DNA from: Kluyvera intermedia
GTDB taxonomy: Bacteria > Pseudomonadota > Gammaproteobacteria > Enterobacterales > Enterobacteriaceae
Assembly: GCF_021440345.1 (NCBI RefSeq)
Contig: NZ_JAKCNS010000015.1
Coordinates: 1-64,000 of the forward strand
DNA length: 64,000 bases
Reading direction: 5' to 3'
Positions 9,139 to 23,582 of this stretch are shown here, in pieces; position 1 is the first letter of the stretch; each line of letters opens with the position of its first letter. The notes beneath the pieces were generated by a model. It saw only the letters and a list, made by a program, of their open reading frames with translations, did no database searches and had not been told where the DNA came from. The position numbers and the translations under genes are program-made.

Positions 9139-9375
9139 TCAACGCAGTGCCCACCATTCTCGTAAGCAGGCTTTCCCTTCCGGGCAGCTTTTGCAGCTGC
9201 CGGAAAGGCAGCCATCAGGATCTTCGCTAATCTTCACGACTTTCCCCATGGCTTCCAGGCGGCCCAGCATGGCATCGACCAGCGCCTGTGGCGTATGCAG
9301 TTGGGCGCTAAGCTGTGCGGCTTCCATGCGTCCTTGCAGTGCCAACATATCGCGTACTTCGATCAATGATGCCAT
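9139..9375 (-). CDS. feoC: Ferrous iron transport accessory protein FeoC
   Basis: Small winged-helix protein of 78 residues that partners with FeoB and protects it from proteolysis in related bacteria. The N-terminal half ([10 protein letters not shown]...) is a helix-turn-helix-like fold. The C-terminal loop carries Cys56, Cys61, Cys64 and Cys70 in [15 protein letters not shown], which bind an Fe-S cluster in Klebsiella FeoC. An upstream in-frame ATG at 9417 would overlap feoB; the start at 9375 leaves an 8-bp gap and matches family length. Last gene of feoABC. Confidence 0.95.
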   Translation of the reverse strand: MASLIEVRDMLALQGRMEAAQLSAQLHTPQALVDAMLGRLEAMGKVVKISEDPDGCLSGSCKSCPEGKACLREWWALR

Positions 9376-9383
9376 TTTGACTC

Positions 9384-11702
9384 CTAGTGGCAATCGCCAG
9401 CCGGGCTGGAGCAGCATGACGCTGGCGTTTTGCGTGTTGCCAGCAGCGAAACTTCTACGCGGCTACGGGCACGGCGCAGCAGCCCCAGTAGCACGACGTT
9501 GAACAGAATCACCGCCAGAATGCACACCAGGCTGTAGCGCGGATGCTGGCTAAAGCTGACGGTCTGGTAGTACAGCGTGGAAAGCGAGTAGGCGATGTTC
9601 AGACCCCAGAGGATAGAGAAGGTCATCCAGCCACGGCTCGACTCGCGGGCTACCACCCCCATTACCGAGATGCATGGAATATAGAGCAGAACGAAAATCA
9701 GGTAGCTGTAGGCTGCTGCAGCGCTGCCGAACTTGCTGCCCATCACGCCCATCGCGCCGGTTTCCATTTCACCATCGCCTTTGCTGGCTTCAATTGGGTT
9801 TGCCAGTACGCTCAGGCTGAAGGTGTCTTTCAGCCCCTGCCAGGTTTCATCCGCGGCGGCCAGCAGTTCATCTCCAAGGTGGAATTCCTGCGGGTTAAAC
9901 TCTTCGTTCTGAATATTTTCCGCGGTGTAGAGGGTGTTCAGCGTACCGACAACCACTTCTTTGGCCATCGCGCCGGTAAACAGCCCGACGGTCGCCTGCC
10001 AGTTATCTTCGTGCACGCCAATCGGTTTAAACACCGGCGTGATGACTCGGCTAACGGATGCCAGCGCAGAGTCGTTGATGTTATCGACAATCTTGCCGCT
10101 GAACGAGAAGCTGTTCAGCGCGCTGAGGAAGATACTGACGATGACGATAACTTTACCGGCGCGCAGCACGAAGCCTTTCAGGCGCTGCCAGGTCTGGATA
10201 ATCAGGCTCTTCACGTGCGGTACGTGATACACCGGAAGCTCCATCACGAACGGCGACGCTTCACCACGCATGATGGTGTATTTGAGCATCAGGCCGGTCA
10301 GGATGGCGATAGCAATACCCAGCACGTATAGCGAGAAGACGACCAGCGCGCCGCCCTGACCGAAGAAGGCCGCGGCGAAGACGGCAAAAATTGCCAGACG
10401 CGCGCCGCAGGACATAAACGGTGCCATCATGATGGTCATCAAACGCTCGCGAGGTGCATCAAGCGTACGCGCACCCATCACCGACGGCACGTTACAGCCG
10501 AAGCCAACGATCAGCGGTACGAAGGATTTCCCTGGCAGACCTAAAGCCTGCATCAGACGGTCCATCACGAACGCGGCGCGGGCCATGTAACCGGAATCCT
10601 CAAGGAAGGAGAGGAACAGATACATCATGCCGATTTGCGGTACTAACGGCAGGACGGTGTTGATACCGCCGCCGATACCTTGCGCCAGGAAGACGGTGAG
10701 CCAGTCAGGGAAGTGTAGCGTGTAGCCAATCCACTGAATGCCGTGGATAAAGATAGCGACCGAACCGCCGTCAAAAATAGGCTGTAGCGCGCCGCCGATG
10801 TTGATCGCCAGTAAGAACATCAGATACATGACGAACAGGAAAATCGGTAATCCCAGCACCCGGTTAAGGATGATTTTGTCGAGAGCAGTGGTGAAACGGC
10901 TCGGTTCAGCGGTTAAGGTATTGCTGACGGCGTCGCAGATGGCGGCGATGCTTTGATAGCGCGCATCGGCGATATACAGCGCCGGGTCATCCATCTCTTC
11001 GCTCAGATTAGCGAGCGAAATATCCAGCTTGTGCGCGGCGTCACCGGCGTAGGCGCGGCTATAAATATCACCTTCCAGCATCTGCATACCTAACCACTGA
11101 CGCTGACGCTCTGGGATATCCTGTGCCATTTCACCGGCCAGAATATTGGCTTCGCGCAGCAGCGGCTGCGGGTAGTGCACCAGTTCCAGCGGGTTGTTCG
11201 CCTGGTGGCGGTCGATGGCCATCTTCAGCGCTTCAATACCGCGACCACGGGTTGAAACCAGTGGTACAACCGGGCAGCCCAGACGAGCGGCGAGGGCGTC
11301 AACGTCGATGCGGATTTGTTGCTTTTCAGCAATATCGAGCATGTTCAGTGCGACAACGCAGGGAATGCCCAGCTCCAGCAGCTGCAGCGTCAGGTAGAGG
11401 TTACGCTCAAGGTTGGAGGCGTCGACAACGTTAATCAACAGGTCCGCATCGCCGCTGAGGATATAGTGACAGGCGATTTGTTCGTCCAGCGAGGTCTGCG
11501 ACGAGATGGTGGTGAGTGAATAGGTGCCCGGTAAGTCGACCAGCGTGACCTGATTATCGGTGGTGGAAAATGCCCCTTCTTTACGCTCAACCGTGACCCC
11601 GGCCCAGTTCCCCACGCGCTGGCGCGCCCCGGTTAACTGATTGAATAACGTTGTTTTGCCGGAATTAGGATTGCCAATTAAACCAATGGTTAATTTTTTC
11701 AT
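9384..11702 (-). CDS. feoB: Ferrous iron transporter B
   Basis: Inner-membrane Fe(II) importer with an N-terminal G-protein domain. It has 772 residues, the usual length. The G1 loop GNPNSGKT is at residues 10-17, with DLPGTYSL (G3) and NMLD (G4) following. A helical guanine-dissociation-inhibitor-like stretch follows to about residue 270. The membrane part then holds two Gate-type repeats (for example [16 protein letters not shown] and, near residue 680, [14 protein letters not shown]). Middle gene of feoABC, 28 bp after feoA. It is needed mainly when oxygen is low, when iron is Fe(II). Confidence 0.97.
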   Translation of the reverse strand: MKKLTIGLIGNPNSGKTTLFNQLTGARQRVGNWAGVTVERKEGAFSTTDNQVTLVDLPGTYSLTTISSQTSLDEQIACHYILSGDADLLINVVDASNLERNLYLTLQLLELGIPCVVALNMLDIAEKQQIRIDVDALAARLGCPVVPLVSTRGRGIEALKMAIDRHQANNPLELVHYPQPLLREANILAGEMAQDIPERQRQWLGMQMLEGDIYSRAYAGDAAHKLDISLANLSEEMDDPALYIADARYQSIAAICDAVSNTLTAEPSRFTTALDKIILNRVLGLPIFLFVMYLMFLLAINIGGALQPIFDGGSVAIFIHGIQWIGYTLHFPDWLTVFLAQGIGGGINTVLPLVPQIGMMYLFLSFLEDSGYMARAAFVMDRLMQALGLPGKSFVPLIVGFGCNVPSVMGARTLDAPRERLMTIMMAPFMSCGARLAIFAVFAAAFFGQGGALVVFSLYVLGIAIAILTGLMLKYTIMRGEASPFVMELPVYHVPHVKSLIIQTWQRLKGFVLRAGKVIVIVSIFLSALNSFSFSGKIVDNINDSALASVSRVITPVFKPIGVHEDNWQATVGLFTGAMAKEVVVGTLNTLYTAENIQNEEFNPQEFHLGDELLAAADETWQGLKDTFSLSVLANPIEASKGDGEMETGAMGVMGSKFGSAAAAYSYLIFVLLYIPCISVMGVVARESSRGWMTFSILWGLNIAYSLSTLYYQTVSFSQHPRYSLVCILAVILFNVVLLGLLRRARSRVEVSLLATRKTPASCCSSPAGDCH

Positions 11703-11730
11703 ATTTCAGACTCTTAGTACCAGGCTGGAG

Positions 11731-12054
<324 letters not shown>

Positions 12055-12062
12055 TTACTGGG

Positions 12063-12081
12063 AATAATGGTAATGAGAATG
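12063..12081. promoter_or_regulatory. Fur-box-like site upstream of feoA
   Basis: AATAATGGTAATGAGAATG matches the 19-bp Fur box GATAATGATAATCATTATC at about 13 of 19 positions. It lies about 105 bp upstream of feoA, in keeping with iron repression of feo in enterobacteria. The remainder of 11959-12416 is AT-rich promoter DNA without a gene. Confidence 0.55.
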
Positions 12082-12143
12082 GTTTTTATCATCAATACAT
12101 AACATGCGATTGAAAGGAATTTCGGCGGAAATTTGCACTTTTT

Positions 12144-12157
12144 TTGATATGACGCAA
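12144..12157. promoter_or_regulatory. Partial FNR-like site upstream of feoA
   Basis: TTGATATGACGCAA has one perfect FNR half site (TTGAT) and a degenerate second half against TTGATNNNNATCAA. E. coli feo is activated by FNR, so the site is plausible but weak. Confidence 0.35.
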
Positions 12158-12372
12158 GCAACGCCTTGTAGCGGTAAATGAATTAAATATTCTTTAGTTC
12201 ACTTAATGTTTAATTAAGGTTTCATTGGTTAATAAAATAAAAACGGCTGAAGCGTATTATTACAAATGGAAAATAATATAACGTTGGAGAGAGGTTCCGG
12301 AATTATTGCGCTCGATTTCGGGTATTGCTGGATGATGGGGTGAACGTCTGATTGGCTCTGTGAGGGATTATG

Positions 12373-12403
12373 TAGCCCGGCGTTGCAGCGCTCGGCCGGG
12401 CTA
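12373..12403. repeat. REP-like hairpin after yhgF
   Basis: TAGCCCGGC (12373-12381) pairs with GCCGGGCTA (12395-12403) around a short GC-rich loop. The CCCGG-centred form and its place 13 bp past the yhgF stop are typical of enterobacterial REP units that act as 3' end stabilisers or weak terminators. Confidence 0.6.
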
Positions 12404-12416
12404 AAAGAACGACCGA

Positions 12417-14750
<2,334 letters not shown>

Positions 14751-14848
14751 GGCTTGGTTTCACTGTTAGGTCATAAAATCAGGGGACAGTTATACGGATT
14801 GACTGGCAAAAATGCCAGCCATCAGCAGGGTCTTCGGATTGTTCCGGC

Positions 14849-15322
14849 TCATTTAACGTATTCAATCTCGTTAACGTACCAGCTGGCTTCACCGGCAGGG
14901 GTATTGACCACCGCCAGGTCGCCCACCTCTTTTTTCAGCAGCGCGCGGGCCATCGGAGAGTCGATGGAAATGTAGTCGTTACGGCCAAAGATTTCATCAT
15001 AGCCGACGATGCGAAAGCGCTTCGTCGCGCCGTCGTCGTTTTCTATTTCGACCCAGGCGCCAAAGAAGACTTTGCCTTCCTGCTGCGGTGAGTAATCAAC
15101 TATCTTTAAGTATTCGAGGCATTTCGTTAAATAACGCACGCGGCGATCGATTTCTCTTAACCGCTTTTTATTATATTGGTAGTCAGCATTTTCACTGCGA
15201 TCGCCAAGGCTTGCGGCCCAGGTCACTTTTTTGGTGACTTCCGGGCGTTCTTCGCGCCAGAGATAATCCATCTCTTTTTTGAGCTTTTCGTACCCTTCAC
15301 GGGTGATCAACGGTGTTTTCAT
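14849..15322 (-). CDS. greB: Transcription elongation factor GreB
   Basis: Rescues backtracked RNA polymerase by stimulating transcript cleavage through the secondary channel. The protein has 157 residues. The N-terminal coiled coil carries the conserved acidic tip (WAASLGDRSENADYQ, with DxxxE), and the C-terminal FKBP-like domain binds polymerase (residues about 80-157). The start at 15322 gives MKTPLITREGYEKLK, matching the family; a longer open frame to 15454 encodes an unrelated hydrophobic stretch. Divergent from ompR. Confidence 0.95.
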   Translation of the reverse strand: MKTPLITREGYEKLKKEMDYLWREERPEVTKKVTWAASLGDRSENADYQYNKKRLREIDRRVRYLTKCLEYLKIVDYSPQQEGKVFFGAWVEIENDDGATKRFRIVGYDEIFGRNDYISIDSPMARALLKKEVGDLAVVNTPAGEASWYVNEIEYVK

Positions 15323-15553
15323 CTTTGAGTGCTTACCTGTCCGCCGGGTTATCTTTGCGCACAATACGTAGTACGCCAGCATACCGACAGAATAAATAAT
15401 GTGTACTAAGATCCATTGTATACTTAACTCGCTGTTAAATATGCTTTGTAACAATTTAGCCTGGAATATATACCAGATTTAGCTGGTCGTTCGTGCGGGC
15501 TTTTTTGAGAATACGTACTGAATAATTGTTGCGAACCTTTGGGAGTAAAAACA

Positions 15554-17622
<2,069 letters not shown>

Positions 17623-17626
17623 AAAA

Positions 17627-17656
17627 AACCGCTGGGGGAGACCCCGGCGGTTTTTT
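17627..17656. terminator. Terminator between envZ and pckA
   Basis: A GC-rich stem (ACCGCTGGGG with CCCCGGCGGT, one G-U pair) is flanked by A8 on the left and T6 on the right. It can end transcription from both convergent genes. Confidence 0.9.
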
Positions 17657-17714
17657 CATATTGCACCTGCGTTGGTTTTAATCGGCCATCGTGGTGACGC
17701 TTAGCGTTATTCCA

Positions 17715-19331
17715 TTACAGCTTCGGCCCTGCGCTCACCAGCGCGGCGCCTGCAGGCGTATCGGTGTACTTCTCAAAGTTTTCCGTAAACAGCGTAGCCA
17801 GCTTCTCGGCTTTCTCTTGCCACTGCTCTGGCGAACCGTAGGTGCTGCGCGGGTCGAGGATATGGCTATCGACGCCTGGCAGTGCGGTTGGGATTTGCAG
17901 GTCGAACATTGGCAGAGTGAAGGTTTCTGCATTATCCAGAGAACCGTCGAGAATCGCATCGATGATGGCACGCGTATTTTTAATCGAAATACGTTTGCCG
18001 GTACCGTTCCAGCCGGTGTTGACCAGATACGCCTGGGCACCTGCGGCCTGCATGCGTTTCACCAGCACTTCTGCGTACTGCGTTGGGTGCAGTGATAAGA
18101 ATGCTGCGCCGAAGCAGGCGGAGAAGGTTGGGGTCGGTTCGGTTACGCCGCGTTCAGTTCCTGCCAGTTTGGCAGTAAAGCCTGAGAGGAAGTGATACTG
18201 CGTCTGGTCGGCGGTGAGGCGCGATACCGGAGGCAGAACCCCAAACGCATCCGCGGTCAGGAAGATAACTTTGGTGGCGTGACCCGCTTTCGACACCGGC
18301 TTAACGATATTGTCGATGTGGTAAATAGGGTATGAGACGCGGGTGTTTTCAGTTTTGGAACCGTCGTCGAAATCAATGGTGCCATCTTCGCGCACTACCA
18401 CGTTCTCCAGCAGCGCATCGCGGCGGATAGCGTGATAGATATCCGGCTCCGCCGCTTCGGAGAGTTTGATAGTCTTCGCGTAGCAGCCGCCTTCGAAGTT
18501 AAACACGCCGTCGTCGTCCCAGCCGTGTTCATCATCGCCAATCAGACGACGTTTCGGGTCGGTAGAGAGAGTGGTTTTACCGGTGCCGGAAAGGCCAAAG
18601 AAGACTGCCACATCGCCTTTCTCGCCAACGTTCGCCGAGCAGTGCATGGAGGCAATGCCCTGCAGCGGCAGCAGGTAGTTCATGATAGAGAACATCCCTT
18701 TTTTCATCTCGCCGCCGTACCAGGTCCCGCCGATAAGCTGGACGCGTTCTGTCAGGTTAAACGCGACAAAGTTTTCTGAATTCAGGCCCTGTTCTTTCCA
18801 CTGCGGGTTAGTGCATTTTGCGCCGTTCATCACGATAAAGTCTGGCTTGAACGTCCCCAGCTCTTCATCGGTTGGGCGAATAAACATGTTCTTGACGAAG
18901 TGTGCCTGCCAGGCCACTTCGGTGATAAAACGGACGGACAGACGGGTGTCTTCGTTGGCGCCACAGAAGGCATCAATGATGAACAGGCGTTTGCCGGACA
19001 GTTGTGTAGAGACCAGGCCTTTAAGATGTTGCCAGATTTCAGGTGACAACGGTTTGTTGTCATTTTTCCCGTTACCCTTATCAGACCACCATACCGTATC
19101 GCGAGTTGTCTCATCGCGAACGATATATTTGTCCTTCGGGGAGCGGCCGGTAAAAATACCGGTGTCGACAGAAATTGCGCCCAGACTTGTTAGCACACCG
19201 CGTTCGTAACCTTCCAAGTTAGGATCGAGCTCTTCTTGATACAATGTATCGTAGTCTGGGTTATAGACGATATTCTGTACGTCGTTGATACCATAAGCCT
19301 TGAGGTCCTGCGGGGTTATACCGTTGCGCAT
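17715..19331 (-). CDS. pckA: Phosphoenolpyruvate carboxykinase (ATP)
   Basis: Converts oxaloacetate and ATP to PEP, CO2 and ADP, the entry step of gluconeogenesis. It has 538 residues, two fewer than E. coli at the extreme N-terminus. The kinase loop [11 protein letters not shown] lies at about residues 244-254, with the metal/ATP region [24 protein letters not shown] following. The substrate arginine region [13 protein letters not shown] is near residue 60. A near-consensus CRP site stands 119 bp upstream of the start, fitting catabolite control. Convergent with envZ. Confidence 0.98.
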   Translation of the reverse strand: MRNGITPQDLKAYGINDVQNIVYNPDYDTLYQEELDPNLEGYERGVLTSLGAISVDTGIFTGRSPKDKYIVRDETTRDTVWWSDKGNGKNDNKPLSPEIWQHLKGLVSTQLSGKRLFIIDAFCGANEDTRLSVRFITEVAWQAHFVKNMFIRPTDEELGTFKPDFIVMNGAKCTNPQWKEQGLNSENFVAFNLTERVQLIGGTWYGGEMKKGMFSIMNYLLPLQGIASMHCSANVGEKGDVAVFFGLSGTGKTTLSTDPKRRLIGDDEHGWDDDGVFNFEGGCYAKTIKLSEAAEPDIYHAIRRDALLENVVVREDGTIDFDDGSKTENTRVSYPIYHIDNIVKPVSKAGHATKVIFLTADAFGVLPPVSRLTADQTQYHFLSGFTAKLAGTERGVTEPTPTFSACFGAAFLSLHPTQYAEVLVKRMQAAGAQAYLVNTGWNGTGKRISIKNTRAIIDAILDGSLDNAETFTLPMFDLQIPTALPGVDSHILDPRSTYGSPEQWQEKAEKLATLFTENFEKYTDTPAGAALVSAGPKL

Positions 19332-19449
19332 TTCACTGCTCCTTAGCCAATTTGTACTACCATAAATTCTATGGGTATTTCAGGGGTGTTGACCGCGACC
19401 AGGCTCATAGATTTACGTATCCCGACAAACGTCTTACTTACGAAAACGT

Positions 19450-19465
19450 TGTGACTCCTGTCACG
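19450..19465. promoter_or_regulatory. CRP site upstream of pckA
   Basis: TGTGACTCCTGTCACG matches TGTGA-N6-TCACA at 9 of 10 positions. It lies in the pckA-yhgE divergent gap, nearer to pckA, whose E. coli homologue needs cAMP-CRP. Confidence 0.75.
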
Positions 19466-19571
19466 AAGCGACAGGGATTATGACAGGAAAACCCGCGTAT
19501 TTGGCGTGAATGTTCTTAAATGGTTAATAAATGGTTTAACTGACGGCATAAATGTGAAATTAATCGCATTT

Positions 19572-19599
19572 ATGAAAGAAAATTACGTAATGCTTTCAT
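19572..19599. promoter_or_regulatory. Operator-like dyad in the pckA-yhgE gap
   Basis: ATGAAAG (19572-19578) and CTTTCAT (19593-19599) form a dyad spaced two helical turns apart. Near the centre is the self-complementary ATTACGTAAT (19582-19591). The site is about 100 bp upstream of yhgE. I do not recognise the binding protein. Confidence 0.35.
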
Positions 19600-19699
19600 G
19601 AAGAAAATCGATTCACCTCGCTGAGCGAAATCCGTCTTTTTGATTCTAACGGATACCTAAAATGGCCTAATTCTTTACTTCAGGAACGAGATTATCGAT

Positions 19700-21415
19700 A
19701 TGGATGCTGTGACTCCTCTTTCATCACCGACGCGTTGGGGCATGGTGATAACGGGCGTAGTACAAGGGCTATTGTGCTATCTGCTAACGGTCTACCTGAT
19801 TCCGAAAGAGATCGGGTGGATGTATTACGGCCTGCCGGGAAGCCTGGCATTATCTTCTGTACTGCTGTTTACCGTTGTCTCCTTCAAACAGCGGGCGTTG
19901 TGGGGTTGGCTGGCGCTGATCCTTGTGGTGGTGCTGGGAATGGGGGGATGGCTGAAGAGCAGCCTCAGCGGTGAGACCTGGCGGCAGTACAGCGCCATGT
20001 GGAATTACGGCTGGTGTCTGCTGCTGATGGCGTTGCTGGTGCTGCCGTGGATGCAGTATCACCTTCAACCCCAACCAGGAACAACGCGCTACGCACACTT
20101 CTATACGCAGCAGTGGCAAAACACGCTGACTTTGCTGCTGATTGCCGTGGCGAATGGGCTGGTCTGGCTAATTTTACTGTTGTGGAGCGGGCTGTTTGAG
20201 CTGGCGAATATTACCTTCTTTTCGCGGCTGTTCTTTGAAACTCAATGGTTTGTCTACCTGGTCGTGGGGCTGGTTACTGCGCTGACGGTGATTCTTGCGC
20301 GCCAGCAAACGCGATTGATCGCCGCCATTCACAAGCTGCTGGCGCTTGTCGCGACCGGCCTGCTACCGCTGGTATCGCTGCTGGCATTGCTGTTTCTGGC
20401 CACGCTGTCGTTTAGCGGGCTGGCGGTGATTTCTCAACGAGTTTCAGCCGCCGGGCTGCTCTCGGCGCTCGCGCTGATTCAGCTCCTGTTGACGGCAATG
20501 GTCTGGGAGCCACAAAAACCTCAGCTTCCCTACCCGCAGGCGCTTCGCTATCTGATCCTTGCGGCAATCGCGTTAACGCCGGTCTATGCATTGATTGCGG
20601 GCTGGGCGCTGTGGCTGCGTATTGGGCAATACGGCTGGACGACGGACCGGCTGTATGGCGCGCTGGTGGTTGTGGTGCTGCTGGTGTGGTCGGTAGGTTA
20701 TCTGGTGAGTCTGTTACGCTATCGCGGCGATCCTTCTGCGTCGATGGGCAAGGTGCATTTGGCCGTATCGCTGTTGGGCCTGGTTCTGCTGGTGTCGCTC
20801 TATACGCCAGTGCTTGATAGCTGGCGCATCAGCGTGAACAGCCATATGGCGCGTTATCACAGCGGAAAAATCACTGCGGACCAGGTCAGCCTGTATATGC
20901 TCTCACGCAGCGGCAAACCTGGGCACAAGGCGCTTCTTGAATTACAAAACGATGCCGAATTTATCAAAGATGCCAAGCGAGCACGGCTGCTTACGCGCTT
21001 GATAAAGGGCGATCTCAGTCCGGTAGAAACACTGACGGCAGCGACGCTGGCGAAAAATGTGCTGGTGGCAAAGGGCAGCTTGTCAGCGGATGACGCGCTA
21101 TGGGCGGCAGTGATAGAACGCCGCTACCAGGTTGAATCATGCAACGATATGGATAGCTGCGTGCTGGTGAGTCAGGATTTGAACGGCGATGGTCAACCGG
21201 AGCAGGTTCTGTATGCCTTTGGCGATCGCACGGTGCTGGTATTTGGCCGTGGGGAGAAAGGCTGGGAGTTTAAGGCCAGCGCATCGTTGCCCGCAGGGAT
21301 AACCAAAGCGACGTTGCTGGAGGCGGTGAAAGAGGGCCGCGTAGGGGCCAAGTCAAAAGCCTGGCGCGACATGACGCTGGGAGATGAGACGGTGGTGCTG
21401 GAGTACCGGCGGTAG
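19700..21415 (+). CDS. yhgE: DUF4153-type inner membrane protein YhgE
   Basis: Predicted inner-membrane protein of 571 residues, close to the usual ~574. The N-terminal two-thirds (to about residue 370) is a ladder of some ten or more hydrophobic helices. The C-terminal third is soluble and contains DLNGDGQPEQVLYAFGDRTVLVF (split here by description only), a calcium-loop-like DxNxDG repeat near residue 495. The function is unknown; E. coli YhgE has been linked to envelope stress. AGGAAC precedes the ATG. Monocistronic, with a terminator shared with hslO. Confidence 0.9.
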   Translation: MDAVTPLSSPTRWGMVITGVVQGLLCYLLTVYLIPKEIGWMYYGLPGSLALSSVLLFTVVSFKQRALWGWLALILVVVLGMGGWLKSSLSGETWRQYSAMWNYGWCLLLMALLVLPWMQYHLQPQPGTTRYAHFYTQQWQNTLTLLLIAVANGLVWLILLLWSGLFELANITFFSRLFFETQWFVYLVVGLVTALTVILARQQTRLIAAIHKLLALVATGLLPLVSLLALLFLATLSFSGLAVISQRVSAAGLLSALALIQLLLTAMVWEPQKPQLPYPQALRYLILAAIALTPVYALIAGWALWLRIGQYGWTTDRLYGALVVVVLLVWSVGYLVSLLRYRGDPSASMGKVHLAVSLLGLVLLVSLYTPVLDSWRISVNSHMARYHSGKITADQVSLYMLSRSGKPGHKALLELQNDAEFIKDAKRARLLTRLIKGDLSPVETLTAATLAKNVLVAKGSLSADDALWAAVIERRYQVESCNDMDSCVLVSQDLNGDGQPEQVLYAFGDRTVLVFGRGEKGWEFKASASLPAGITKATLLEAVKEGRVGAKSKAWRDMTLGDETVVLEYRR

Positions 21416-21468
21416 TGTGACACAATTTTCGGCGTCGCTTCCAGATACAGGCGACCCGCCACAATAGA

Positions 21469-21493
21469 AAAAGGCGCCAATGGCGCCTTTTTT
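21469..21493. terminator. Bidirectional terminator between yhgE and hslO
   Basis: AAAAGGCGCC and GGCGCCTTTT form a 10-bp stem with a 3-base loop, followed by extra T residues. The A/T flanks suit both directions. Confidence 0.92.
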
Positions 21494-21532
21494 ATCGTCC
21501 GACGAAGCAACGCCCGCCGGAGAGGGCCGAAA

Positions 21533-22411
21533 TTAATGAACCTGCGGGTCGGCCGGAGAGGCGTTGTGACGGATCTCCGCAATGTTCATGGCATTGAACA
21601 CGTAGTGGCTGCCGCAGTAATCGCAGTGCATGTCGATCTCGCCTTCTTCTGCCAGGATGCTATTAATTTCTTCATCCGGTAGGGTTCTCAGCGCGTCGGC
21701 ACAGCGTTCGCGTGAACAGGTACACTTGAACTCAACGCCCTGCGGATCGTACAGCGTGACCTCTTCTTCGTGGTACAGACGCCACAGCACATCGTTGGCC
21801 GGCAGCGTAAACAGCTCTTCGGCTTTGATGGTGTCGGTCAGGGCCGCCAGGTGTTCGAAATCTTCCGGCTGTGCGTTCTGCGCAGGCATAACCTGCAGCA
21901 GCATACCGCCCGCAGCAGGTTTGCCTTCTGACTCACCGGTACGGATGATCAGACGCGTTGGCAGCTGCTCGGAACGCTGGAAGTAATCTTCCAGGCACGC
22001 CGCCAGCGTATCGCCTTCCAGACCCACCACGCCCTGATAACGCTCACCTTCCGCCGGGGAAATGGTGATAACCAGATAGCCGTTGCCAATCAGCGTTTTC
22101 AGGTCAGCATCTGCTGGAATATCGCCCTGCACGCGCGCAACGCCGCGCAGCTGCTGGTGATTGTTGCCGTTAATCACCGCCAGCGTCATCGGGCCATCGC
22201 CCTGAAGCTGAACGGTAATATCGCCTTCGAATTTCAGCGTAGCGGTCAGCAGGCTGGTGGCGACCAGCAGCTCTGACAGCACGTTTTTCACCGGCTGCGG
22301 GTAGTTGTGGCCAGCCAGGATCTGTTCGAGCGTTTCGGATACGGTGACCAGTTCGCCACGCACGGCATAGTTTTCAAACAGATAGCGATGTAATTGATCG
22401 TGTTGAGTCAT
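21533..22411 (-). CDS. hslO: Redox-regulated chaperone Hsp33
   Basis: Holdase chaperone switched on by oxidation, protecting unfolded proteins during oxidative heat stress. It has 292 residues, as in E. coli. The C-terminal zinc switch has Cys232 and Cys234 (KCTCSRERC) and Cys265 and Cys268 (HCDYCG). It is the last gene of the igaA-yrfG-hslR-hslO run, 23 bp after hslR. Confidence 0.97.
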   Translation of the reverse strand: MTQHDQLHRYLFENYAVRGELVTVSETLEQILAGHNYPQPVKNVLSELLVATSLLTATLKFEGDITVQLQGDGPMTLAVINGNNHQQLRGVARVQGDIPADADLKTLIGNGYLVITISPAEGERYQGVVGLEGDTLAACLEDYFQRSEQLPTRLIIRTGESEGKPAAGGMLLQVMPAQNAQPEDFEHLAALTDTIKAEELFTLPANDVLWRLYHEEEVTLYDPQGVEFKCTCSRERCADALRTLPDEEINSILAEEGEIDMHCDYCGSHYVFNAMNIAEIRHNASPADPQVH

Positions 22412-22434
22412 AATTTTCTCTCTTGGGGTGGCAG

Positions 22435-22836
22435 TTATTCACTGTCGCCGTATTTAAATCTCATCAGGTCGCGCCGCTCCTTTTTATCCGGTCGTCTGTC
22501 CGGATGCGGCATCGTCAGCGCATTGAGCTTGCGCGCGAGCGCGACTTTTTCACGCTTCTCGATACTTTCCGCCGTCTCTTCATACAACGCTACGGCTTCT
22601 GTCGCCGGGCGTCGCTGTTCCGTGATGGCTTTTATCACCACGGTGCGTTCATCATTTCCTTGACGAAGCGTGAGCTGAGCGTTGAGTTCGACCACTTTGC
22701 TGGGCTTGCTGCGCTGCCCGTTGTAGTGGACTTTACCGCCTTCAATCATCTCTCGTGCAATGGCGCGGGTTTTATAAAAACGCGCGGCCCAGAGCCATTT
22801 ATCCAGCCTGACGCCTTCGATGGACTTCTCTTTCAC
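22435..22836 (-). CDS. hslR: Heat shock protein 15 (S4-domain ribosome-recycling factor)
   Basis: Binds free 50S subunits that still carry peptidyl-tRNA, helping recycle stalled ribosomes after heat shock. The length of 133 residues is standard. The S4 RNA-binding domain covers about residues 9-65 ([19 protein letters not shown]...VHYNGQ). The C-terminal tail is very basic ([19 protein letters not shown]). The start is 2 bp after the yrfG stop, so the two are translationally close. Confidence 0.96.
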   Translation of the reverse strand: MKEKSIEGVRLDKWLWAARFYKTRAIAREMIEGGKVHYNGQRSKPSKVVELNAQLTLRQGNDERTVVIKAITEQRRPATEAVALYEETAESIEKREKVALARKLNALTMPHPDRRPDKKERRDLMRFKYGDSE

Positions 22837-22838
22837 GG

Positions 22839-23516
22839 TTACTCCTTCACGTTAAGTGAGGGGATCAAACGACGGTAATCGTTAAGCGCGGGATGACGCA
22901 GGTACTGCTTTTCCGCCAGACCCGAGTCGGGATTGGAGACACCGAGGCAATAGCGGATCCCAAAGTGGGCGGCAGCGTCCAGAATCGGCTCGCTATCGTC
23001 GATAAACAACGTCCGTCCGGCTTCCAGACCCGTATGTTCCTTGACTGCCTGCCATAACCGCTGATCCTCTTTCGGATAACCAAATGTATGGGTGGAAAGT
23101 AATAAATCAAGGTGTGAGTCCAACCCGGTGTGCTCAAGTTTAACCGCCAGATTATGCGGGTGGGCGTTGGTCAGCAGAATACGCCGCTTGCCGCTGGCCT
23201 TAAGGGCATCGAGGAAGGGGACGGTATCATCGCGCAGAGCCGCACGTGGACCCTGCTGGCTGGTCATGGCACAAATATCCAAACCCAGGCGCTCGCTCCA
23301 GTAGTCCAGGCAGTACCAGTTTAGCGTATGTTGTACCGCATGATACTCCTGACTGATGGCCGCCTGCGCCGCCTGCGGGCTGATACCCAGCTTCGCACCG
23401 TAAGTTTCCGGCACCAGTTTCTGCCAGAAATAGTTATCGAATGCGAGGTCAAGAAGGGTGCCATCCATGTCCAGAAGAACGGTATCCACCTCTTTCCAGG
23501 CGATATCAAAATGCAT
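22839..23516 (-). CDS. yrfG: HAD-superfamily GMP/IMP nucleotidase YrfG
   Basis: HAD phosphatase of 225 residues; the E. coli homologue dephosphorylates purine nucleotides such as GMP and IMP. The HAD signatures are LLDMDGTLLD (nucleophile Asp16 and Asp18), LLTNAHPHN (motif II), and FIDDSEPILDAA (motif IV). The cap domain is of the helical type. It lies 66 bp after igaA and 2 bp before hslR. Confidence 0.92.
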   Translation of the reverse strand: MHFDIAWKEVDTVLLDMDGTLLDLAFDNYFWQKLVPETYGAKLGISPQAAQAAISQEYHAVQHTLNWYCLDYWSERLGLDICAMTSQQGPRAALRDDTVPFLDALKASGKRRILLTNAHPHNLAVKLEHTGLDSHLDLLLSTHTFGYPKEDQRLWQAVKEHTGLEAGRTLFIDDSEPILDAAAHFGIRYCLGVSNPDSGLAEKQYLRHPALNDYRRLIPSLNVKE

Positions 23517-23582
23517 GGTGAGTCTCCAGACGGAAGAATTGCGCGACAGAGTAGCACAACCTGTCGCGCGGTGTGATGGGGC

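Noticed and set aside
15323-15454. 44-residue N-terminal extension of GreB
   Set aside because: The extension is hydrophobic and unlike GreB, while the start at 15322 matches the family.
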